Origin: Marinomonas posidonica IVIA-Po-181
GTDB lineage: Bacteria > Pseudomonadota > Gammaproteobacteria > Pseudomonadales > Marinomonadaceae
DNA: 64,000 nt
Assembly: GCF_000214215.1 (NCBI RefSeq)
Contig: NC_015559.1
Location: forward strand, 3,211,001-3,275,000
Reading direction: 5' to 3'
Shown here one piece after another: positions 35,476 to 45,372 of this stretch. Each line of letters begins with the position of its first letter. Within the stretch, counting starts at the first letter, position 1. The position numbers were made by a program, and so were the translations under genes. The notes below the pieces were generated by a model, which saw nothing but the letters and a program-made list of their open reading frames with translations, was not told the DNA's origin and did no database searches.

Positions 35476-36592
35476 GATTTACGCAATTTTCATCAAGGAG
35501 CTTAAGCAACTGTCTCGAGACAGAATGACCTTTGGCATGATTGTGATGATTCCACTCGTACAACTTATGTTGTTTGGCTACGCCATTAATACCAACGCAA
35601 GACACATCCCAGTTGGACTGGTCGATCTCAGTCAAACGTCAGAGAGTCTCGCCATTGAACAGGCGATGCTTGCCACTCAATCGGTCGACTTTGTCGCTCG
35701 CTACCCGTCCATAAAGGACGCGGAGATGGCCATCACTAAAGGCGACATTCGAGCAGTACTCTATTTGCCCTCTGATATGACGCGTCGATTGTTCACTCAC
35801 CCAAATTACGATCGTCAGCAAACCCGCTCTGAACTCACCTTGCCGATTGGCCAATGGATCGTCGACGGCTCTGATACCGTCATCGCCTCCAGTATTCGAG
35901 CATTACGTAATATGCCCCTCGACGAAATCGCCAACCGCGCGGTGATACAAACGACGCCAAGTTTTGAAGTGGTTCAATACTTTAACCCCGAACAAAGGAC
36001 CGTCGTTAATATTGTCCCTGGTCTGGTCGCCGTTATCCTTACGATGACCATGATTCTGTTCACATCAGCGGCCATCGTAAGAGAAAATGAACACGGTAAT
36101 ATGGAGTTCTTGATCACCACGCCCGTTCGACCAATAGAATTAATGATAGGCAAAATTGTGCCTTACGTTTTAGTCGGCATATTACAAGTGACCATTATTT
36201 TGAGTATGGGGCATTGGATTTTTTCAGTGCCTATTAAAGGCAGCTTACTGTCGTTATTGGGAGCCTCCCTGCTGTTTATTTTTGCCAGTTTAACCCTAGG
36301 TTTGGTCCTGTCTACGATTGCCAAAACTCAGCTTCAAGCCACCCAGATGACGATTTTCATCCTCTTACCCTCAATTTTATTATCCGGCTTTATGTTCCCC
36401 TACGATGCCATGCCAATCGCAGCACAATGGATTGCCGAAGCTTTACCTGTGACGCATTTCATGCGCATGATTCGCGCCATCGCATTGCGAGATGCTAACC
36501 TTTTATTATTGGGAAAAGATGCCATATGGCTGGGATTATTTACCCTAGGCGGGATGGTGATTGCATCATTACGCTTTAAGAAGACCTTATGA
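35465..36592 (+). CDS. ybhS: ABC-2 type permease (YbhS/YbhR type)
   Basis: A 375-residue permease: N-terminal helix, large extracytoplasmic domain (~45-175), then five helices (VPGLVAVILTMTMILFTSAAIV, YVLVGILQVTIILSMG and others). ATG at 35465 has GGAG 6 nt upstream and lies inside the ATPase gene's end. Only one permease gene is present, where E. coli has ybhS and ybhR, so the transporter may be a homodimer. No terminator was seen after it. Confidence 0.9.
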   Translation: MWIRIYAIFIKELKQLSRDRMTFGMIVMIPLVQLMLFGYAINTNARHIPVGLVDLSQTSESLAIEQAMLATQSVDFVARYPSIKDAEMAITKGDIRAVLYLPSDMTRRLFTHPNYDRQQTRSELTLPIGQWIVDGSDTVIASSIRALRNMPLDEIANRAVIQTTPSFEVVQYFNPEQRTVVNIVPGLVAVILTMTMILFTSAAIVRENEHGNMEFLITTPVRPIELMIGKIVPYVLVGILQVTIILSMGHWIFSVPIKGSLLSLLGASLLFIFASLTLGLVLSTIAKTQLQATQMTIFILLPSILLSGFMFPYDAMPIAAQWIAEALPVTHFMRMIRAIALRDANLLLLGKDAIWLGLFTLGGMVIASLRFKKTL

Positions 36593-36643
36593 TGATTTTC
36601 GGTCCAATAACTATGTAATTAAAAAATTTAGGGCAGAGATGAG

Positions 36644-37417
36644 TTAGAGTGTCTTAATGTATTGGCTCGGTGTAATCCCAAATGATTTTTGAAAACGTTG
36701 GCTAAAACGCTCTTGAGACTGGTAACCACAACGCACGGCAATATCGATCTGCTGACGATGACCTTGCTGTATCAAGTCAATAGCATGATTCATTCGAACT
36801 TTTGTTAAAACGGCTCTAAATTGGGTATTCTCCTCTTTCAGACGGCGAATCAAGGTTGCTCTGCTCATCGAGAAATACGTGGCAATTTGCTCCAATTGAT
36901 AATCCTTCCAAGGAGCTTGCAGCATCAGATCAGTGACTTTCTGCTCAAAAGAAATCGAATGACCTTCAAAAATGAAATGCAACTTACCTGCTTCAGCCAA
37001 CTGCTGATAAAAACCATGTAACCAATACGTTTGCGCCGCCTCACTTAAATCTGATATGTCCAGTTGCAATAAAAAATCGAGGCTCTTCATCAAGGCTTTA
37101 CTCGGACTAAACTGTGGGGTTCGGTTTTGATCCGCTCTTTTTATACTAAGCTGAATCATCTCTTCCGGTGGCGGTAATAAAAAACTGATTTTCACGGATG
37201 AAAATCGCTCTTTCGCAGGTTCATTTTCAAACGTCAGTTGATGCCCTGCTTTTGCTAATAACAAGGTCGATGCATTAAATTCCAAGACATCATCCTGCCA
37301 AAATAGACGCTTTCGTCCTGAGCGGATTTTGAAAATACTAGGAGTAAGAATGGCCACATTACGCAGTCGCTGTGTTTGCAAACCATACATCTGGCTGACG
37401 TTAAAAAGCGGGCTCAT
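36644..37417 (-). CDS. AraC-family transcriptional regulator
   Basis: A 257-residue protein. The C-terminal ~95 residues hold the two AraC helix-turn-helix motifs (YQLEQIATYFSMSRATLIRRLKEE and IDIAVRCGYQSQERFSQRFQKSFGITPSQY, in parts). The N-terminal part is an unassigned sensing domain. GGAG lies 5 nt before the ATG. Its relation to the efflux operon or to the PEBP-like gene next to it is unknown. Confidence 0.9.
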   Translation of the reverse strand: MSPLFNVSQMYGLQTQRLRNVAILTPSIFKIRSGRKRLFWQDDVLEFNASTLLLAKAGHQLTFENEPAKERFSSVKISFLLPPPEEMIQLSIKRADQNRTPQFSPSKALMKSLDFLLQLDISDLSEAAQTYWLHGFYQQLAEAGKLHFIFEGHSISFEQKVTDLMLQAPWKDYQLEQIATYFSMSRATLIRRLKEENTQFRAVLTKVRMNHAIDLIQQGHRQQIDIAVRCGYQSQERFSQRFQKSFGITPSQYIKTL

Positions 37418-37440
37418 TAATACTCCTAATGACGGATAAA

Positions 37441-37974
37441 CTAACGGTTATATGGTGCAACTAACACGGCTTTATCGATTGCCAAACTGCGAACAGTAAA
37501 GCCAGCTAATGCAGCCGAAACACGCGCATTTAAATCCAATTTTTCAACAGGCAACGCCCAAACGGTAAATTGATAACGATGCATATTATCGCCTTTTGGT
37601 GGACAAACACCGCCAAAACCCGTACTGCCATAATCCGACTTGAGCTCAGTCGCGCCCAATTTCGTCAAATCGGCACCTTGAGGTAACGATGTCACTGAAG
37701 CAGGGATGTTGAAAGCAGACCAATGCCACCAACCGCTTCCCGAAGGCGCATCCGGATCATATACGGTAATCGCGAAGCTTTTCGTTCCCGTTGGCACACT
37801 AGACCACTCTAATTGCGGAGATTTATTCTCCCCAGAACAGCCAAAACCATTAAATTCAAAAGACTTAGGCAGCTTATGACCTTCTTGAATATCTTGGCTA
37901 GTCAGCTCAAACGCCTGACCAGCCATTGAAAGCAAACTCCCCATTAAACCTGTCATAATCACGGACTTCTTCAT
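37441..37974 (-). CDS. YbhB/YbcL-type PEBP-like protein, secreted
   Basis: A 177-residue phosphatidylethanolamine-binding-protein-like fold. A signal peptide (MKKSVIMTGLMGSLLSMAGQAF) is followed by the family motifs YDPDAPSGSGWWHW and CPPKGDNMHRY. Bacterial members have no agreed function. ATG at 37974 begins the signal peptide; the open frame runs upstream to 38046 without support. Confidence 0.87.
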   Translation of the reverse strand: MKKSVIMTGLMGSLLSMAGQAFELTSQDIQEGHKLPKSFEFNGFGCSGENKSPQLEWSSVPTGTKSFAITVYDPDAPSGSGWWHWSAFNIPASVTSLPQGADLTKLGATELKSDYGSTGFGGVCPPKGDNMHRYQFTVWALPVEKLDLNARVSAALAGFTVRSLAIDKAVLVAPYNR

Positions 37975-38207
37975 ACATAACCTCTTACTATTTCCAACCT
38001 TAGAAGCGGTTATAGTAAAAGCGTTTAAAATGCCATCACCCAACACAAAATATCAATTTGAATTAATTTAACATTAATTTTGATACTTTATGAAATAACA
38101 TAGAAAAATACAGTTTAGTATCAATAGAGAAAAGAGACCTTGCTTGAAATAGGTATTGAGGAAAGTACAGAATGGAATGCTATTCACTATTAACGCCCCT
38201 ATCTAAA

Positions 38208-38263
38208 GCAAAAAAGCTAATGCAAAAAAGCTAAAGCAATAAAGCAAAAGCAAAAGCAAAAGC
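38208..38263. repeat. A-rich short tandem repeats (GCAAAA units)
   Basis: Two 14-bp copies (GCAAAAAAGCTAA at 38208 and 38222) are followed by three perfect GCAAAA hexamers (38244-38261). They run straight into the fghA terminator. The tract probably expanded by slippage from the terminator's A/T arm. Confidence 0.7.
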
Positions 38264-38291
38264 AAAAAAGCGAGCCTAAGCTCGCTTTTTT
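38264..38291 (-). terminator. Terminator after fghA
   Basis: A 12-bp perfect stem (38264-38275 with 38280-38291, CTAA loop). On the minus strand the 3' arm ends in TTTTTT. The plus strand also has a T-run, so it could work both ways. Confidence 0.9.
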
Positions 38292-38306
38292 CAGTCAACC
38301 CCGTGA

Positions 38307-39137
38307 TCAACTCAAGGCTTTAGCATGATGCTCTAGATGTTCATCAATGAAGCTAGCAATGAAAAAATAGCTGTGGTCATATCCCGGCTGACGACGTAAA
38401 GTCAGTGGATGGCCTGCTTGTTCACAAGCGGCTTCCAGGGCTTCAGGTTTCAGTTGTTCAGCAAGAAAGTTATCGGCTTCGCCTTGATCCACCAGCAACG
38501 GCAAGCGCTCTTTGGCGTTCGCGATCAGTAAGCTGGCATCCCATTCTTGCCAAGTACTTTTGTCTTCCCCTAAATAACCAGTAAAGGCTTTTTCGCCCCA
38601 AGGGCAATCCGTTGGATTAACGATCGGCGCAAACGCGGAAACCGATAGGTAATGTCCTGGATTTTTCAACGCACAAATCAGGGCTCCGTGACCGCCCATC
38701 GAATGCCCAGAAATAGAACGCTTGTCTGTCACCGGGAAATTGGCTTCCACCAAGTGCGGCAATTCTTGCACCACGTAGTCGTACATGTGGTAAGTATTTG
38801 AATAAGGTGCCACTGTGGCGTTCAAATAAAAGCCCGCTGCCGAACCAAAATCATAGCTCTCATGTTCACCCGGATAATCCGTGCCACGCGGGCTGGTATC
38901 AGGACAGACAATGGCCAAGCCCAATTCCGCCGCTTTGCGAAACGCGCCGGCTTTTTGAGTAAAGTTTTCATCGGTACAGGTCAAACCTGACAACCAATAC
39001 AAAACCGGCACTTTTTGCGTTTCCGCTTGTGGAGGCAGATAAATGGCAAACGTCATGTCACCTTTGACTGACAAACTCTCATGCTTATACCGCTTCAGCC
39101 AACCGCCGAAGCTTTTAGTGCTGGATATGAGTTCCAT
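38307..39137 (-). CDS. fghA: S-formylglutathione hydrolase
   Basis: A 276-residue esterase-D-type serine hydrolase. SGHSMGGHGAL holds the nucleophile, and YDHSYFFIASF the catalytic histidine near the C-terminus. It hydrolyses S-formylglutathione to formate and glutathione, the second step of glutathione-dependent formaldehyde oxidation. AAGGAG precedes the ATG by 5 nt. It lies about 110 bp downstream of adhC on the same strand. Confidence 0.95.
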   Translation of the reverse strand: MELISSTKSFGGWLKRYKHESLSVKGDMTFAIYLPPQAETQKVPVLYWLSGLTCTDENFTQKAGAFRKAAELGLAIVCPDTSPRGTDYPGEHESYDFGSAAGFYLNATVAPYSNTYHMYDYVVQELPHLVEANFPVTDKRSISGHSMGGHGALICALKNPGHYLSVSAFAPIVNPTDCPWGEKAFTGYLGEDKSTWQEWDASLLIANAKERLPLLVDQGEADNFLAEQLKPEALEAACEQAGHPLTLRRQPGYDHSYFFIASFIDEHLEHHAKALS

Positions 39138-39246
39138 GTTTTCTCCTTAGCATTCGCACCGTCGCAATAGGACGATGCGCATCAGTGACGTACTCTGTTG
39201 ACTCATTTGAACCGAGGCAAGCAAAGCCGTCATTTTTGGCTCATAC

Positions 39247-40428
<1,182 letters not shown>

Positions 40429-40456
40429 TCATTGAGACGATAATGCTCGTATTGGC

Positions 40457-40488
40457 AAATTATTATTGTCATACAGCAATAATAATTT
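40457..40488. promoter_or_regulatory. 12-bp palindrome between adhC and its LysR regulator
   Basis: AAATTATTATTG (40457-40468) and its exact complement (40477-40488) flank an 8-nt spacer. It lies about 95 bp before adhC and 60 bp before the LysR gene, the usual place for a LysR recognition site. Confidence 0.7.
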
Positions 40489-40548
40489 CAAAACACCATC
40501 AAATAGTTATAATATAACACTCTATTTGGATCAATTGAGGGCACCCTA

Positions 40549-41454
40549 ATGAAGAATTGGGAAGCAATGGAAGCCTTTGTGGAAGTCGTTCGACAAGGCA
40601 GTTTTTCGGCCGCAGCCATAAAATTAAGCGTTTCGGCTTCTCATATCAGTCGCTTAGTAACGCAACTGGAATCCGAGCTAGGTTGCACACTTTTGTTCCG
40701 CACTACCCGACGGATTCGTTTAAGTGAAGCGGGGGAGCTGTATTATCAACACTGTCGTGATTTACCAGCGGCCTTGACCAGTGCTGAAGAAGTCATTTCC
40801 TCACTGAATCAAGCGCCGATTGGCGCCTTTAAAATGACCTGTGCTACGACCTTTGGTGAACGATACATAGCGCCAGTGATGAACGATTTTTTAACCAGTC
40901 ACCCAAAAATTGAACTGGACCTACATCTTACCAACCGCGCTGTAGACCTGATCGAAGAAAATTATGATCTGGCCATTCGCATGGGCGCGATGAAAGATTC
41001 TAGTCTGCTGTCTCGACGCCTTTGTGATCGCAAAGAATTCCTCTGTGCTTCTCGAGAATACATTGATCAATACGGTATGCCGCATACCTTATCTGAGCTC
41101 AATAAGCATCAGTGTTTGATTGGCTCCAAAAGTCATTGGTTGTTCCAACAAAATGGCCAGCGAAAAGAAGTCAAAGTCAGTAGTCAGTGGCGTAGCAACT
41201 CTGGTCTAGCCTTATTGGACGCGGTCAAAAAAGGCTTAGGCATCGCTCAATTACCCGATTATTATGTTCAAGAAGAATTCGACTCGGGCCGCCTCGTGCC
41301 ATTATTATCACAGTATCAGTATCCCTACAGTGGCGTTTGGTTGGTATACCCAAAAGTTCACCACCCTTCTCCAAAGCTAAAAGCCATTTGTGATTATTTA
41401 ATTGCCTGCTTTCAAGATAATGCCCCATTTCAACCACCGCAGGCCTATGATTAA
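40549..41454 (+). CDS. LysR-family regulator, GfnR-like
   Basis: A 301-residue LysR protein. N-terminal NWEAMEAFVEVVRQGSFSAAA and SASHISRLVTQLESELG form the helix-turn-helix, and the substrate-binding domain follows. GAGGG is 6 nt before the ATG. In Pseudomonas aeruginosa a LysR protein (GfnR) divergent from adhC controls formaldehyde detoxification; the position here is the same, so I infer the same role. Confidence 0.88.
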   Translation: MKNWEAMEAFVEVVRQGSFSAAAIKLSVSASHISRLVTQLESELGCTLLFRTTRRIRLSEAGELYYQHCRDLPAALTSAEEVISSLNQAPIGAFKMTCATTFGERYIAPVMNDFLTSHPKIELDLHLTNRAVDLIEENYDLAIRMGAMKDSSLLSRRLCDRKEFLCASREYIDQYGMPHTLSELNKHQCLIGSKSHWLFQQNGQRKEVKVSSQWRSNSGLALLDAVKKGLGIAQLPDYYVQEEFDSGRLVPLLSQYQYPYSGVWLVYPKVHHPSPKLKAICDYLIACFQDNAPFQPPQAYD

Positions 41455-41484
41455 ATAGGCCATTCCATTATCTGAGAGTCGGTT

Positions 41485-41748
41485 ATGTTTGCACAAGAAG
41501 ATCTAATCCAAGTGGCCCGCCAAACCATGCCCTTTGGCAAATATCAGGGACGCACCTTGATCGATCTGCCGGAAGCCTATCTATTGTGGTTTGCGCAAGA
41601 AGGTTGGCCAAATGGCAATTTAGGGACTTGGTTACAACTTGTATTGGAAATCAAAATCAACGGTTTAGAAAAGCTGGTAGAACCTTTACGTCTACCAACA
41701 GAAGAACCCAAAAATGCCCCAAAAGTCCGCATTCGCTTTGATGATTAA
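41485..41748 (+). CDS. DUF3820 family protein
   Basis: An 87-residue protein that is recognisably DUF3820: TMPFGKYQGRTLIDLPEAYL and LVLEIKINGLEKLVEPLRLP are the conserved parts. The family's function is unproven. It begins 30 bp after the LysR gene and ends 9 bp before a convergent acetyltransferase gene. Confidence 0.85.
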   Translation: MFAQEDLIQVARQTMPFGKYQGRTLIDLPEAYLLWFAQEGWPNGNLGTWLQLVLEIKINGLEKLVEPLRLPTEEPKNAPKVRIRFDD

Positions 41749-41757
41749 TGAACCTCT

Positions 41758-42198
41758 TTAATCACGATAAAAAAACAGCACCCCATGCTCTTCTTTGATC
41801 AGTCGGAAACCGGCTTTCTGCGCGACATGAATCGAGGCTTGATTGCCCAATTTGACTTGAGCTTCAAGCGGTTCATCAAATTGCGAGAGCATTGCTTGCA
41901 GCATTTGATGCGCTAGGCCCTTACCTCGGGCACCCGGTGCCACAGTCCATGACAGTAACCAAGCATGCTCGAGCTTATCGGCTCGACAAGTCCCCACGGC
42001 ACATTCGTTAAACTCGGCAATCCACAAACGCCTCTGCTTGGTCGCCTTCAATGACGCCTCCAGCCAACGTTGATGATCTGCTGCGCTTACTGGGTCCATC
42101 GAATGAGACGCTTGCCGTGTCAAGGAATCATTGCGCCAAGTCAGCAAATCATCGGAATCACTCATTTTTGCAGGTCGTAATATCAACAAGGCAGACAC
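41758..42198 (-). CDS. GNAT-family N-acetyltransferase
   Basis: A 146-residue GNAT protein with the acetyl-CoA loop APGARGKGLAHQML (~residue 93) and the terminal segment HVAQKAGFRLIKEE. Starts with GTG at 42198 behind AAGGA (5-nt spacing). Substrate is unknown. Confidence 0.82.
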   Translation of the reverse strand: MSALLILRPAKMSDSDDLLTWRNDSLTRQASHSMDPVSAADHQRWLEASLKATKQRRLWIAEFNECAVGTCRADKLEHAWLLSWTVAPGARGKGLAHQMLQAMLSQFDEPLEAQVKLGNQASIHVAQKAGFRLIKEEHGVLFFYRD

Positions 42199-42315
42199 CG
42201 TTATCCTTAATGTAGAAGTTCAGTGGAGAGTATACCTCTAGGAGGCATAAAGTTTGCTTGTAATATGCTGGTTATTTTTTACAGTTAATCTTTATCTTCA
42301 GGAAATCAAACACGT

Positions 42316-42771
42316 ATGGAAATCCTCATCGACGATTTATCGGGACAAGACGTTAAAACCTTAATCCAAGAACACCTAGACGACATGCATGCGACCTCAC
42401 CAGCTGAAAGCGCCCATGCCCTTGATCTTAGCGAACTTAAAAAGCCAAACATTGTTTTCTGGACCGTTTGGGAAAAAGACCAACTGCTTGGCTGCGGTGC
42501 CTTAAAAACACACAACGCTAAGGAAGGGGAAATCAAGTCTATGCGCACATCCCACTTAGCTCGTAATAAAGGCATTGCCTCCAAACTCCTTAACCACATT
42601 CTCACCACGGCAAAGCAAAGCGGATTAGAAAGAATCAGTTTGGAAACGGGCCCCCAAGATTTTTTTGCTCCCGCCAGAGCCTTGTACCAAAAAAATGGCT
42701 TCAGCGAATGTGGTCCATTTGCAGATTATCAACCCGACCCTTACAGTGTCTTCATGACAAAAACACTCTGA
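42316..42771 (+). CDS. GNAT-family N-acetyltransferase (YsnE-like)
   Basis: A 151-residue GNAT protein with SMRTSHLARNKGIASKLLNHIL as the acetyl-CoA loop region and LYQKNGFSECGPFADYQPDPYSVFM near the C-terminus, the latter typical of YsnE-type acetyltransferases. Substrate is unknown. It is divergent from the GNAT gene at 41758 but not closely similar to it. Confidence 0.85.
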   Translation: MEILIDDLSGQDVKTLIQEHLDDMHATSPAESAHALDLSELKKPNIVFWTVWEKDQLLGCGALKTHNAKEGEIKSMRTSHLARNKGIASKLLNHILTTAKQSGLERISLETGPQDFFAPARALYQKNGFSECGPFADYQPDPYSVFMTKTL

Positions 42772-42792
42772 TAGTGATTATAAGGTATAAAA

Positions 42793-42820
42793 AAGCCAGC
42801 ATGCCGCTGGCTTCATTTTT
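42793..42820. terminator. Terminator between GNAT gene and fumC
   Basis: An 8-bp perfect stem (AAGCCAGC at 42793-42800 with 42806-42813) has T-rich sequence on both sides, so it can serve both convergent genes. The minus-strand T-run for fumC is the stronger. Confidence 0.85.
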
Positions 42821-42854
42821 ATCGATAGGCAAGGGAACTAACCCACCAACAAAA

Positions 42855-44231
42855 CTACAGACCACCATGGGTCAATTTGGCAGGATCGAGCAAGCTGGTC
42901 AGCTCTTCACGACTTAAGTCGGTTTCCTCATCTGCCACATCAATCACAGGACGACCATCTTGATAGGCTTTTTTCGCGATTTCAGCCGCCTTTGCATAGC
43001 CAATAATGGGATTAAGCGCCGTGACTAAAATGGGATTACGGTGCAAAGCTTCGTTTAGCTTCGCTTCATTCACGGTTAACGTCGCGATCGCACTGTCTGC
43101 AAGCAACTGACCACTGTTGGCCAACAGTTTGATGCTGTTCAACAGGTTTTTCGCAATCATAGGCAACATGACATTCAATTCAAAATTGCCTGACTGACCA
43201 CCAATCGTCACCGCCGCATCATTTCCTATAACTTGCGCTGCTACCATGGCCGTCGCCTCAGGAATCACGGGGTTCACCTTGCCAGGCATAATGGAAGAGC
43301 CTGGCTGCAATGCTTGCAAGGTTATTTCCCCTAATCCGGCCAATGGACCTGAGTTCATCCAGCGTAAATCGTTTGCAATCTTCATATAGGTCACTGCAAC
43401 GGCTTTAAGCTGACCAGATAAAGCAACCGCTGTGTCCTGAGATCCAATCAAAGCAAAGAAATCCTGCCCTGGAGAGAAGGTTTGCTTGGTTAGCTCGGAC
43501 AGTGATTGCGCAAAGCGCTGAGCAAATTCAGGGTGGGCATTAATCCCCGTACCAACCGCCGTACCGCCTTGTGCCAATTGGCTGGTTTTGCTTTTGATGT
43601 GATTCAAATTATCAATATTATCTTGCAGCTGAGCTGCCCAAGCATTAAAGGTTTGATCCAAACGAACCGGCATGGCATCCATTAAGTGAGTACGGCCTGT
43701 CTTGGTGTAGGTTGCTAGACGCTTGCCTTTCTCGATAATAGTGGCTTTTAAATGCTCCAAGGCAGGCAATAAATGGCCCGCTAATTCTAACGTCGCACTC
43801 ACATGAATCGCACTTGGAATCACGTCATTACTGCTTTGACCAAAGTTGACATGGTCATTCGGGTTAATGGTTTCACCATTGTACTGACTGGCAAGAGTCG
43901 CAATCACTTCATTGGCATTCATGTTTGAACTGGTACCAGAGCCAGTTTGATACACGTCTACTGGAAAATGCTGCATCAAATCATCCGCATCCAACAGTTC
44001 ATTGCAAGCATTCTGGATAGCCTGTGCTTGTTTAGGTGTAATGCACTCTAGAGCTTCATTCGCCTGAGCGGCCGCCGCTTTTATCAAAATAAGAGAACGA
44101 ATAAAAGCTTCTGGCAATGGCTCATCACTGATTGGAAAATTATTAATCGCTCGTTGCGTTTGAGCACCATAAAGAGCACTTTCTGGTACTTCGAGTTCAC
44201 CCATACTGTCTTTTTCAATGCGCATTTTCAT
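42855..44231 (-). CDS. fumC: Class II fumarate hydratase
   Basis: A 458-residue fumarase/aspartase superfamily enzyme. The signature GSSIMPGKVNP (~residue 317) and TGRTHLMDAMPVRL are present. It interconverts fumarate and malate without an iron-sulfur cluster. It follows a FagA-like gene by about 20 bp, with Fur boxes upstream of both. This fits use as the iron-free fumarase under iron limitation. Confidence 0.95.
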   Translation of the reverse strand: MKMRIEKDSMGELEVPESALYGAQTQRAINNFPISDEPLPEAFIRSLILIKAAAAQANEALECITPKQAQAIQNACNELLDADDLMQHFPVDVYQTGSGTSSNMNANEVIATLASQYNGETINPNDHVNFGQSSNDVIPSAIHVSATLELAGHLLPALEHLKATIIEKGKRLATYTKTGRTHLMDAMPVRLDQTFNAWAAQLQDNIDNLNHIKSKTSQLAQGGTAVGTGINAHPEFAQRFAQSLSELTKQTFSPGQDFFALIGSQDTAVALSGQLKAVAVTYMKIANDLRWMNSGPLAGLGEITLQALQPGSSIMPGKVNPVIPEATAMVAAQVIGNDAAVTIGGQSGNFELNVMLPMIAKNLLNSIKLLANSGQLLADSAIATLTVNEAKLNEALHRNPILVTALNPIIGYAKAAEIAKKAYQDGRPVIDVADEETDLSREELTSLLDPAKLTHGGL

Positions 44232-44251
44232 TCTTAAATATTGTCCTTTTA

Positions 44252-44605
44252 CTACTCAAAAGAAGAGATGAAATAATGGCTCAACACCCTAAGGTTATGC
44301 TCCATTTTGAAATAGTTTCTCGCGTCCTGGTAAGTCACGATCAGACGCTTAAGATGAGAGAGAGGCAAGTACACTTTATCGAGGCATGTCTGACGCCAAT
44401 GAGGCGCGACATTGGTATCACACACAGTATCCAATAACACATTAAACACTCTCTGATGCAGCACAGTCGCATCGGTAATGTTCAAACGCTCAGCATATTC
44501 TTCCGTTAAATTCAGGTAGTGATACAACACCTCTGGCGAGTCGGCACATTGACCAGCCTGAATGGTTTGCTCAAGTACAGAAAATGGCACCAAGTAACGA
44601 CTCAT
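44252..44605 (-). CDS. FagA-like protein upstream of fumC
   Basis: A 117-residue soluble protein (MSRYLVPFSVLEQTIQ at the start). The ATG at 44605 has GGAGG 8 nt upstream. In Pseudomonas aeruginosa the iron-repressed operon is fagA-fumC-orfX-sodA, and the size, position before fumC and Fur boxes here match FagA. The assignment rests mainly on context, and no sodA follows here. Function of FagA is unknown. Confidence 0.6.
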   Translation of the reverse strand: MSRYLVPFSVLEQTIQAGQCADSPEVLYHYLNLTEEYAERLNITDATVLHQRVFNVLLDTVCDTNVAPHWRQTCLDKVYLPLSHLKRLIVTYQDARNYFKMEHNLRVLSHYFISSFE

Positions 44606-44625
44606 AGCCTTACCCTCCAAACATT

Positions 44626-44644
44626 ATAAATGATAACTATTATC
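44626..44644. promoter_or_regulatory. Fur box upstream of fagA-like gene and fumC
   Basis: The 19-nt segment ATAAATGATAACTATTATC matches the Fur consensus GATAATGATAATCATTATC at 14 of 19 positions, with both core halves intact. It lies about 20 bp before the FagA-like start. Confidence 0.75.
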
Positions 44645-44680
44645 AATAATGTTCGGTCATTCCATTCCTGTCAAGAAATT

Positions 44681-44699
44681 GATAACGATTCTTATTATT
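44681..44699. promoter_or_regulatory. Second Fur box upstream of fagA-like gene
   Basis: GATAACGATTCTTATTATT matches the Fur consensus at 14 of 19 positions. It is centred about 55 bp upstream of the first box, so two Fur dimers may bind. Confidence 0.6.
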
Positions 44700-44750
44700 T
44701 TTTAATAATTAACCATCGCCTTTTGATTGAGGTCATTAAAGGCCAGACAT

Positions 44751-44784
44751 AAAAAAGCCCCTGCTATTAAGAACAGAGGCTTTT
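44751..44784 (-). terminator. Terminator after slyD
   Basis: An imperfect hairpin (AAAAGCC 44753-44759 with GGCTTTT 44778-44784, plus an inner CTG/CAG pair) gives a TTTTTT run on the minus strand directly after slyD. Confidence 0.8.
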
Positions 44785-44810
44785 CGAAATCTGACCTTTT
44801 ATCTAACCTT

Positions 44811-45290
44811 TTAGTGGTGATGACCGCCCACACCGTGTGCGTGACCGTGTGCGATTTCATCATTAGTGGCTTCACGAGTCGCTACAACTTCAATATTGAA
44901 GGTCAACTCTTTCCCAGATAATGGATGATTTACATCAACTGTGGCGTGCTTTAGACCCATTTTAACAATGGTCACCTGACGCAGGCCTTTGTCCGTTTGT
45001 ACTGTCGCCACCATTCCCGCTTTCCAACGCTTCGAGCCCTGCAAATGCTTTACGGGCATTTGCTGTGTCTGGTTCTCTTTACGCTCACCATAGCCTTCTT
45101 CTGGTGATACTGTCACAGCAAACTCATCACCCGCAGCCTTTCCTTCCATGGCTTTTTCTAGACCGGGAATAATATTACCGTGGCCATGAAGATACGCGAC
45201 TGGCTCTTTTCCCGCGGAAGTTTCGATCAGCTCTTCACCATGACGTAACGTATAATGAAATTGAACGACTTGATTGTCTGCAATGGACAT
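44811..45290 (-). CDS. slyD: FKBP-type peptidyl-prolyl isomerase SlyD
   Basis: A 159-residue FKBP with an inserted-flap domain (VSPEEGYGERKENQTQQMP region) and a short histidine-rich tail (HGHAHGVGGHHH) that can bind nickel. It acts as prolyl isomerase, chaperone and metallochaperone in the cytosol. GAGGAA precedes the ATG. The tail is much shorter than in E. coli SlyD. Confidence 0.93.
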   Translation of the reverse strand: MSIADNQVVQFHYTLRHGEELIETSAGKEPVAYLHGHGNIIPGLEKAMEGKAAGDEFAVTVSPEEGYGERKENQTQQMPVKHLQGSKRWKAGMVATVQTDKGLRQVTIVKMGLKHATVDVNHPLSGKELTFNIEVVATREATNDEIAHGHAHGVGGHHH

Positions 45291-45372
45291 GCATTTTCCT
45301 CATATAAATTAAAAGCGTTTGGATCGAAACTGACCAAAATAAACCGCCGAGTATTATAAAAGTTTTATGTTA

